A stretch of 7,097 bases of DNA from Candidatus Zixiibacteriota bacterium (lineage in GTDB: Bacteria > Zixibacteria > MSB-5A5 > GN15 > JAAZOE01). Made by a program: the position numbers and the translations under genes. Of the stretch, positions 1 to 5,243 are shown piece by piece (position 1 is the stretch's first letter; the number at the start of each line of letters is the position of its first letter). Location of the stretch: contig JAQVRW010000159.1 of NCBI GenBank assembly GCA_028700875.1, forward strand, positions 1-7,097. Direction: 5' to 3'. The notes beneath the pieces were generated by a model that was given only the letters and a program-made list of their open reading frames with translations, searched no databases and was not told where the DNA came from.

Positions 1-37
1 CGTCCGGGACTCGGAACGCCGACCTACTGTAATCGCA

Positions 38-904
38 TCACAGAATTTGCAGGTACGTAAGCACCACCTTGGCCGCGTTGTCGGCGGCGACGCGGAAAAA
101 CTGGTCGATCTCGTTCGTCGCCGTCGATGACCCCGAACCTCCGGCCAAGTCGGACGCCGACCGGAAGATGATAAACGGCACGCCGTTGACCGTGCCGACT
201 TGCGCCACCGCCGCCGATTCCATATCGACTACCAACGCGTGAAAACGGCTCGACAACCACAACCGCTTATCTATGTTATCGATAAACATGTTGCCGCTGG
301 CCCCGGCTCCGCCGACAACCAGTTTCGGCAAACGGTCGCCGATCCGGGCGAACTCCATGTCGGTCGTCGTCAGCTTTTCGGCCGTCGCATATAGGGCGCT
401 GTCCACGGTGTAATACGATATCTCCGCGATGCTGTCGCGCGCGGGGTCGAATGCCTCAATGCTTTCCACCCGGAAGCTGTCCTTGCCGATGTAACCGTAG
501 TCGTGTTCACTCCAAACCCGGCAGACGGTGATATCGCCGATATGGATGCTGGTGTCCACGGCCCCGGCGATACCGGAGAAGATGATCGCTCTGGGATGGA
601 ACGTGTCGATCAGTTTCTGGGTGGTCATGGCGGCGTTAGTCATCCCGATACCCGATTCGGCCAAAACGACCTTCTCATCGGCCAGCTGTCCGATCTGAAC
701 CGTCCGGCCCAGTATCTTTTCCGTCTTCTCGATGGTCATTTTCTCGGTCAGCAGTTTCCCCTCGGCTTCGAAAGCATAAAGAACGAGGTAGGGGCGGTCG
801 GATTGCGGTGCTTGGGCGTGCAGTTGATCTGCGATCGGGGCGAACAAGAACAGCGCAAGGCAAAATATCACCTTTCGGGCCATAATGGAGAAACGACGGG
901 TCAT
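38..904 (-). CDS. Secreted nucleoside phosphorylase/MTA-SAH nucleosidase family protein
   Basis: The 288-residue product belongs to the PNP/UDP phosphorylase superfamily and looks most like 5'-methylthioadenosine/S-adenosylhomocysteine nucleosidase (MtnN/Pfs), which hydrolyses the N-glycosidic bond and releases adenine. Motifs seen: an Asn/Ala-rich glycine motif ESGIGMTNAA (83-92), GIAGAVD (111-117), IGDITV (122-127), DMESAAVAQV (227-236; E229 matches the ribose-binding Glu of E. coli MtnN) and FRSASDLAGG (247-256; D252 matches the catalytic Asp). Unlike cytosolic MtnN (about 230 aa), it starts with a basic n-region (MTRRFSIMARK), a hydrophobic core (VIFCLALFLFAPIA) and a likely signal peptidase I site after LHA (about residue 30), so it is probably periplasmic or extracellular. 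No lipobox is seen. The start at 904 is supported by AGGAGGTG at 909-916; the internal Met8 has no such site and would shorten the n-region. The gene is divergent from uvrC. Family is certain; the true substrate is inferred. Confidence 0.88.
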   Translation of the reverse strand: MTRRFSIMARKVIFCLALFLFAPIADQLHAQAPQSDRPYLVLYAFEAEGKLLTEKMTIEKTEKILGRTVQIGQLADEKVVLAESGIGMTNAAMTTQKLIDTFHPRAIIFSGIAGAVDTSIHIGDITVCRVWSEHDYGYIGKDSFRVESIEAFDPARDSIAEISYYTVDSALYATAEKLTTTDMEFARIGDRLPKLVVGGAGASGNMFIDNIDKRLWLSSRFHALVVDMESAAVAQVGTVNGVPFIIFRSASDLAGGSGSSTATNEIDQFFRVAADNAAKVVLTYLQIL

Positions 905-908
905 TTTG

Positions 909-916
909 CACCTCCT
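909..916 (-). promoter_or_regulatory. Strong Shine-Dalgarno site of the secreted nucleosidase gene
   Basis: Read on the minus strand the sequence is AGGAGGTG, followed by CAAA and the ATG at 904. The AGGAGG core lies six bases from the start codon. This is an almost full match to the usual anti-Shine-Dalgarno end of 16S rRNA. It fixes the start at 904 and shows that this organism can use canonical ribosome binding sites. Confidence 0.85.
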
Positions 917-941
917 GACGATAGCCGTTCCGGTTTGATCA

Positions 942-970
942 TTGACGCCGAATTGTATCGGACATATATA
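942..970 (+). promoter_or_regulatory. Putative sigma70-type promoter of the uvrC-xseAB-ispA-dxs operon
   Basis: TTGACG (942-947; 5 of 6 matches to TTGACA) is followed by a 17-bp spacer and TATATA (965-970; 4 of 6 matches to TATAAT). An alternative -10, TATAAA at 967-972, matches better (5 of 6) but needs a 19-bp spacer. The site lies in an AT-rich island within otherwise GC-rich DNA. Transcription would start near 977, giving a leader of about 36 bases before uvrC. It is the only good plus-strand promoter I see in the intergenic region. Confidence 0.6.
952..957 (-). promoter_or_regulatory. Possible -10 element for the secreted nucleosidase gene
   Basis: On the minus strand this reads TACAAT, a 5 of 6 match to TATAAT. 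It would give a leader of about 40 bases, including the Shine-Dalgarno site. No convincing -35 box is present 16-18 bp upstream (CAGAAC at 975-980 is poor) and there is no TG extension, so an activator or another sigma factor would be needed. The element sits inside the spacer of the rightward uvrC promoter. Confidence 0.25.
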
Positions 971-1013
971 AAAAGTTCTGGCCGGTAGGCAACTCTTTTT
1001 CGTTATTTCCGGT

Positions 1014-2858
1014 ATGACCGATTCGCTTCAGCTTAAGCTGGCCCATCTGCCCCGCAAGTCCGGCGTCTACCTGATGAAGGACAAGACCGGGAAGATCATC
1101 TATATCGGCAAGGCCAAGAACCTGAAAAACCGGGTCAGTTCGTATTTCCACGCCCGGGGGGGGCAAGACGCCAAGACGGCGCGGCTGGTCTCCAAAATCG
1201 CCGATATCGACCTTCTGGTCACCGATTCGGAAATCGAGGCGTTGATTCTGGAAGCGAATCTGGTCAAGGGGCATAAGCCCCGGTACAACGTCAACCTCAA
1301 GGACGACAAACGCTTTCCGTATCTCAAGCTGACCCTGGCCGAACCGTTTCCGCGCCTGTTGATTACTCGGCGGGTGATCAACGACAGCGCGAAGTACTTC
1401 GGGCCGTACACCAACGCCACCGGCATGCGCCGGACGTGGAAGTTCCTCATGCATCATTTCGGCTTGCGTTCGTGCAATCTGGAAATCCCATCGTCCACCG
1501 GCCGGAAGTACAAAGTCTGTCTCGATTATCATATCGGCCGTTGCGGCGGGCCGTGCGAAGGCTTGCAGACGGAGGAGCAATATCGCAAGCATGTCGAGGC
1601 GGTCATACTATTCCTATCGGGCCGTCGAACCGACCTGATCAAACGGTTACAGGAACAGATGAAGCAGGCCTCGGAAGAGATGCATTTCGAGGAAGCCGGC
1701 CGCGTTCGGGACACGATCGCGGCCATGGAATCTGTCCAGCAAAAGCAGAAGGTCGACTCGGCCGCCGATATCGACCGCGACGTGGTGGCATTCGCCCGTG
1801 AAGACGCCGAAGCCGTAACGGTGGTGCTGCAGATTCGCGAGGGAATTCTGATTGGCCGGCAGGATATCCAGTTGCGGACGGATGCCGAAACACCGGACGA
1901 AGAGATGCTGGCCGGGTTCCTGCGCCAGTACTACAACGAGTCGGAGAATCTACCGGAGGAAATCTACCTGCCGTTGCCGGTGGGCGAAGCGTCATTGATC
2001 GAAGACTGGTTGACCGGCCGCAAGGGGTCGAAAGTCCGGCTGGTTTTCCCGCAAAAAGGGGAGAAACAGAAACTGGTCGTGATGGCCGAAACGAACGCTC
2101 GGCTGCTTTTGGATGAGATGCTTCTGCAAAAGCGGAAGTTTCAGGAGAAAGTCCCGGCCTCGGCCGTATCGCTTCAACAATTGCTCAGGCTGGCCAAACC
2201 GCCATTGACGATCAGTTGTTTCGACATCTCCAACCTCGGCCAGACCGACAAGGCGGCCTCGCTGGTCTATTTCGAAAAGGGAAAACCGAAAAAGTCGGAG
2301 TATCGCCATTTCAAGATAAAGACGGTCGAGGGGCAGGATGATTTCGCCTGCATGCGCGAGGTCATCACCCGGTATGTGGCGCGACGAATCGAAGAAGGGA
2401 AGCCGTTGCCTGATTTGATGATGGTCGATGGCGGCAAGGGGCAGTTGGCCGTGGCCAAGGAGGTTCTGGACGGCCATGATCGGAGCGATCAGCCGGTTAT
2501 CGGTCTGGCCAAGCGGCTGGAAGAGGTTTACCTGCCGCATCAAAGCGCCCCGGTGACCATCCCCAAAACTTCGGCGGCGATCAATCTTCTCAAGCGTGTG
2601 CGGGATGAGGCCCATCGGTTCGCCGTAACCTATCATCGCAAACTGCGAAGCAAACGGACGATTACCTCCGAATTGGAAGGCATCAAAGGGGTGGGAAAGG
2701 CCAGGCTGGAGATATTACTTAAGCATTTCGGCTCGGTCGCGGCTGTCAAGGAAGCGGTGTTGGATGATTTGGCCAAGGTTCCCGGAATACCCAAGCCGGT
2801 GGCAGGAACGGTCTACGACTATTTCCATCCGGCATCACCCGCGCCCAGTGAAAAGTGA
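1014..2858 (+). CDS. uvrC: UvrABC excinuclease subunit C
   Basis: UvrC makes both incisions, 3' and 5' of a DNA lesion, in nucleotide excision repair after UvrA and UvrB have loaded. The protein is full length (614 aa; E. coli 610). Domains: GIY-YIG nuclease for the 3' cut (about 13-95; GVY 17-19, YIG 30-32, R40, E75/E80 in EIEALILEANLVK); four cysteines C154, C169, C177 and C181, matching those proposed to hold a 4Fe-4S cluster in E. coli UvrC; UVR motif for UvrB binding (about 206-241, EEMHFEEAGRVRD); RNase H-like nuclease for the 5' cut (about 380-545; D404 in CFDISN, D442/D443, D472 in MVDGGKGQL, H534 in RDEAHRFA); and a C-terminal helix-hairpin-helix pair (about 551-604, GIKGVGKARLE and KVPGIPKPVA). 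The ATG at 1014 is the only standard start after an in-frame stop at 969, yet has no Shine-Dalgarno site. It is the first gene of the operon, 36 bp before xseA. Confidence 0.98.
   Translation: MTDSLQLKLAHLPRKSGVYLMKDKTGKIIYIGKAKNLKNRVSSYFHARGGQDAKTARLVSKIADIDLLVTDSEIEALILEANLVKGHKPRYNVNLKDDKRFPYLKLTLAEPFPRLLITRRVINDSAKYFGPYTNATGMRRTWKFLMHHFGLRSCNLEIPSSTGRKYKVCLDYHIGRCGGPCEGLQTEEQYRKHVEAVILFLSGRRTDLIKRLQEQMKQASEEMHFEEAGRVRDTIAAMESVQQKQKVDSAADIDRDVVAFAREDAEAVTVVLQIREGILIGRQDIQLRTDAETPDEEMLAGFLRQYYNESENLPEEIYLPLPVGEASLIEDWLTGRKGSKVRLVFPQKGEKQKLVVMAETNARLLLDEMLLQKRKFQEKVPASAVSLQQLLRLAKPPLTISCFDISNLGQTDKAASLVYFEKGKPKKSEYRHFKIKTVEGQDDFACMREVITRYVARRIEEGKPLPDLMMVDGGKGQLAVAKEVLDGHDRSDQPVIGLAKRLEEVYLPHQSAPVTIPKTSAAINLLKRVRDEAHRFAVTYHRKLRSKRTITSELEGIKGVGKARLEILLKHFGSVAAVKEAVLDDLAKVPGIPKPVAGTVYDYFHPASPAPSEK
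1156..1163 (+). repeat. G8 homopolymer tract inside uvrC
   Basis: Eight consecutive G residues encode the end of Arg-Gly-Gly (residues 48-50), between the GIY-YIG core strands. The reading frame is open across it. Such a tract is prone to slippage in replication and to indel errors in sequencing; a one-base change would truncate UvrC near its N-terminus. Confidence 0.9.
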
Positions 2859-2894
2859 TTGTCCTTTCCGTAATGTCGCCGTATTATTCCAACC

Positions 2895-4106
2895 ATGAAG
2901 GAGCAGTCGGAGCAAGCCTACACGGTCACGGCCGTCAACAAGATGGCCCGGTATCTTTTGGAGGAATCGTTTCCGACTGTCTGGGTCGAGGGGGAGATTT
3001 CCAACTATCTTCATCATGGTTCCGGCCATCGCTATTTCTCGCTTAAGGATGACGAATCCCAATTGAAATGCGCCATGTGGCGTTCCCACGCCGCCGGATT
3101 GCGGTTCGAACCGAAAGACGGCCTCAAAGTCCTGGCCCAGGGAACGCTCACAATATATGAGAGAAACGGCCAATACCAGCTTTCGGTCAGGCGAATGATT
3201 CCCGCCGGCATGGGGGAGCTGGAACTGGCGTTCCGTCAATTGAAAGAAAAGCTGGACAAGGAAGGGCTTTTCGATCCGGCCCATAAGCAACCATTGCCGC
3301 AATTCCCGATGCGGATCGGGATCGTCACCTCGCCCACCGGGGCGGTGATTCATGACATGATCCGGGTCATCAAGCGCCGCAACCCCAAGCTGGATATTAT
3401 CCTCTGGCCCGCGGAGGTACAGGGAGATATCGCCCCGCCGCAGTTGGTGGAGGGGATCGATCGCCTGAACGAATACGGCGAAGTGGACTTGATCATTATC
3501 GGCCGGGGGGGCGGGTCTTTGGAGGACCTCTGGGCGTTCAACGACGAACGAGTGGTGCGGGCGGTGTATCGGTCTCATATCCCGGTAATTTCGGCCGTGG
3601 GACATGAAGTCGACCTGACCCTGACCGATTTTGCGGCCGACTATTCGGCGGCGACTCCCTCGATGGCCGCCGAACTGGCGGCTTGGCCGGTGGAGGAGTT
3701 TTTTGCTGAGTTGGGCAGACAGGTGGCCCGGATGGATCGCGGAATGCGGGGAATGGTGCGCGAGGGGCGGTCGCGGCTGACCGCGATCGTTCGTTCTCCG
3801 GCGATGCTTCGGCCGGAGGGAATGCTGGAATCCCGCTACCAGCGGCTGGACAACCAGGTCCGACTTTTACACTTGCTAACGATCAAACGACGTGATACCT
3901 TTCAACAGCGGGCGGCATTGCCGGTTTCCCGATTGGAGGCGTTGTCGCCGTTGGCGGTGCTGGCCCGAGGATATTCCGTGACGCGGACGTTGCCGGGTCG
4001 GGAAGTGGTGCAGTCGACGGGAGATGTTGAACCGGGGCAGGCGATAGAAACCATAGTTCTCGATGGCGCCATCGAATCGACGGCCAAGCGGATTTTGAAG
4101 AAATAG
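2895..4106 (+). CDS. xseA: Exodeoxyribonuclease VII large subunit
   Basis: XseA is the catalytic subunit of exonuclease VII, which degrades single-stranded DNA from both ends to oligonucleotides. The 403-aa protein has an N-terminal OB fold (about 6-102; VWVEGEISNY 29-38, HRYFSLKDD 45-53), the catalytic domain (about 125-262) and a helical C-terminal part. Residues equivalent to those required in E. coli are present: D154 (VIHDMIRVIKRR), R204 (GRGGGSLEDLWAFND), H237 and D240 (SAVGHEVD). The usual ARG in the ADLRAPTPS block is replaced: here it reads ADYSAATPS (S251). The C-terminal signature LSPLAVLARGYSV is at 350-362. The helical stretch between TPS and LSPL is about 95 residues, roughly 50 fewer than I recall for E. 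coli XseA (456 aa). The ATG at 2895 is the first start after an in-frame stop at 2871; it has no Shine-Dalgarno site. The gene lies 36 bp after uvrC and 6 bp before xseB. Confidence 0.97.
   Translation: MKEQSEQAYTVTAVNKMARYLLEESFPTVWVEGEISNYLHHGSGHRYFSLKDDESQLKCAMWRSHAAGLRFEPKDGLKVLAQGTLTIYERNGQYQLSVRRMIPAGMGELELAFRQLKEKLDKEGLFDPAHKQPLPQFPMRIGIVTSPTGAVIHDMIRVIKRRNPKLDIILWPAEVQGDIAPPQLVEGIDRLNEYGEVDLIIIGRGGGSLEDLWAFNDERVVRAVYRSHIPVISAVGHEVDLTLTDFAADYSAATPSMAAELAAWPVEEFFAELGRQVARMDRGMRGMVREGRSRLTAIVRSPAMLRPEGMLESRYQRLDNQVRLLHLLTIKRRDTFQQRAALPVSRLEALSPLAVLARGYSVTRTLPGREVVQSTGDVEPGQAIETIVLDGAIESTAKRILKK
3505..3511 (+). repeat. G7 homopolymer tract inside xseA
   Basis: Seven G residues fall exactly in the codons for the catalytic GRGGGS motif (R204 and the following glycines). 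The frame is intact. Codon choice in this motif makes the tract, so it may be incidental, but it is a plausible indel site. Confidence 0.9.
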
Positions 4107-4112
4107 CGAATT

Positions 4113-4358
4113 ATGGTCAGGAAAAAAGAGTATAAGGATTTTGAGAGCGCCGTCTCCCGTTTGGAGGAAATAGTCGCCTCCCTGGAATCGGGGGAACTGT
4201 CGCTGGAGGAATCGATCGCCCTGTACACCGAGGGAGTGGAAATCGCCGGTGTCTGCAACCGCCGACTGACGGAGGCGGAGGGGCAGATAGCGAAACTGTC
4301 GAAGATGGCGGAGCAGTTCAAGTTGGAAAAACTCGCCGATGGTGAGGACGATGATTAA
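4113..4358 (+). CDS. xseB: Exodeoxyribonuclease VII small subunit
   Basis: XseB is the small all-helical partner of XseA; several copies bind the helical part of each XseA and are needed for stable exonuclease VII. The 81-aa product has the family length (E. coli 80) and the family pattern: FESAVSRLEEIVASLESGEL (10-29), LEESIALYTEGVEIAGVCNR (31-50), RLTEAEGQIAKL (51-62). It forms two amphipathic helices and ends in an acidic tail (GEDDD). It starts 6 bp after the xseA stop with no clear Shine-Dalgarno site, so translation is probably coupled to xseA. Its last bases overlap the start of ispA. The xseA-xseB pairing confirms both calls. Confidence 0.96.
   Translation: MVRKKEYKDFESAVSRLEEIVASLESGELSLEESIALYTEGVEIAGVCNRRLTEAEGQIAKLSKMAEQFKLEKLADGEDDD
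4341..4347 (+). promoter_or_regulatory. Shine-Dalgarno-like site deciding the ispA start
   Basis: GGTGAGG lies within the end of xseB, three bases before the ATG at 4351. It favours 4351 over the in-frame ATG at 4339, which has no purine-rich site in front. The short spacer makes this moderate evidence only. Confidence 0.4.
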
Positions 4359-5232
4359 GACCCGGACAACGGAATTCCCCGCCTGTCTGGTGGAAAAACG
4401 GGATATCGTCGAAAAACATATCGACGGCTGTCTCCCGAAGGCGGACCAGTACCCGCAGACTCTGCATGCCGCAATACGGTATTCCGTAATGGCCGGAGGG
4501 AAACGCCTGCGGCCGCTTCTGGCTATCGCCGCTTTCGAGGCCTGCGACGGCAAGGGGGAGGTCATCTATCCGGCGGCGGCGGCGTTGGAGCTGGTTCATA
4601 CGTATTCGCTGATACACGATGATTTGCCCTGCATGGATGACGACGCCATGCGCCGGGGGAAACCGACCCTGCATCGGAAATACGGCGAGGCGGTGGCGCT
4701 TCTGGCGGGCGACGCTCTTCACGATCTGGCATTCAGCCTGATGGCCCGAACCGGATCGGCTCAGGCGGTACTTGAGCTGGCGGAAGCGATCGGCACCGGC
4801 GGGATGCTGGCGGGTCAGATGGCCGACATGGAAGCCGAAGGGACGCAAGTGACCGAGGACGACGTGACGTTCATCCATATCCATAAAACCGGCAAGCTGG
4901 TTCGCGGCTCCGTGCGCATCGGAGCGATATTAGCGGGGGCCTCGGCGGAAACGCTGGAGGCGATCTCGCAGTATGGGGACCGGATCGGTCTGGCGTTTCA
5001 GATCGTCGACGATATTCTCGACGTGGAGGGGGACGCCCGCATGCTGGGGAAATCGGTCGGTTCCGATACGCGGAACCTGAAAGCAACCTTTCCGCGCGTC
5101 ATGGGTCTGGGGAGGTCCAAAGAAAAAGCCAAACAGTTGATCGAGGAAGCCGTTGAAATTATCACTCCCGCGGTGCCTCACCCGGATTGTTTCGTTGAAC
5201 TGGCCCGGTTCATCGGCGGACGACAAACCTGA
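4351..5232 (+). CDS. ispA: Short-chain (farnesyl/geranylgeranyl) diphosphate synthase
   Basis: This trans-prenyltransferase condenses dimethylallyl diphosphate with isopentenyl diphosphate units, most likely to farnesyl diphosphate, feeding quinone, undecaprenyl and other isoprenoid synthesis. With the start at 4351 it has 293 aa (297 from the in-frame ATG at 4339; E. coli IspA 299). Motifs: GGKRLRP (49-55), first aspartate-rich motif DDLPCMDD (D90, D91, D96, D97) followed by RRGKPT, KTGKLVRGS (179-187), and second motif FQIVDDILDVEGD (216-228; D220, D221, D224), then LGKSVGSD and KATFP. Tyr85, five residues before the first Asp, and the two-residue insertion in the first motif match bacterial type II farnesyl diphosphate synthases, though geranylgeranyl products cannot be excluded. 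ATGATTAA at 4351-4358 is shared with the xseB stop, which suggests translational coupling. dxs follows 11 bp later. Confidence 0.93.
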   Translation: MIKTRTTEFPACLVEKRDIVEKHIDGCLPKADQYPQTLHAAIRYSVMAGGKRLRPLLAIAAFEACDGKGEVIYPAAAALELVHTYSLIHDDLPCMDDDAMRRGKPTLHRKYGEAVALLAGDALHDLAFSLMARTGSAQAVLELAEAIGTGGMLAGQMADMEAEGTQVTEDDVTFIHIHKTGKLVRGSVRIGAILAGASAETLEAISQYGDRIGLAFQIVDDILDVEGDARMLGKSVGSDTRNLKATFPRVMGLGRSKEKAKQLIEEAVEIITPAVPHPDCFVELARFIGGRQT

Positions 5233-5243
5233 GACGGTATGAG

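Noticed and set aside
1..37. CGTCCG and CGGAACG near the left edge as a terminator stem for the minus-strand gene
   Set aside because: The stem has a bulge, no T run follows in the minus direction within the window, and the element is cut by the edge.
503..988. 161-codon plus-strand frame opposite the nucleosidase gene
   Set aside because: The minus-strand gene has family motifs, a signal peptide and a strong ribosome binding site; this frame has none and is a shadow.
979..1000. Short inverted repeat followed by a T5 run upstream of uvrC, as a possible terminator or attenuator
   Set aside because: The stem is only three base pairs (GCC/GGC) with a four-base loop, too weak for an intrinsic terminator, and it lies in the leader just after the predicted transcription start.
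939..1592. 217-codon minus-strand frame opposite the start of uvrC and the intergenic region
   Set aside because: It is a shadow of uvrC with a low-complexity translation, no known motif, and it would cross the putative operon promoter.
2859..2894. 36-bp gap between uvrC and xseA as a separate promoter or terminator
   Set aside because: No hairpin with a T run and no -35/-10 pair could be seen; it looks like a plain within-operon spacer.
2835..3605. 256-codon minus-strand frame opposite xseA
   Set aside because: It lies antisense to the conserved OB fold and catalytic domain of XseA; His/Arg/Pro-rich composition is typical of antisense frames in this DNA.
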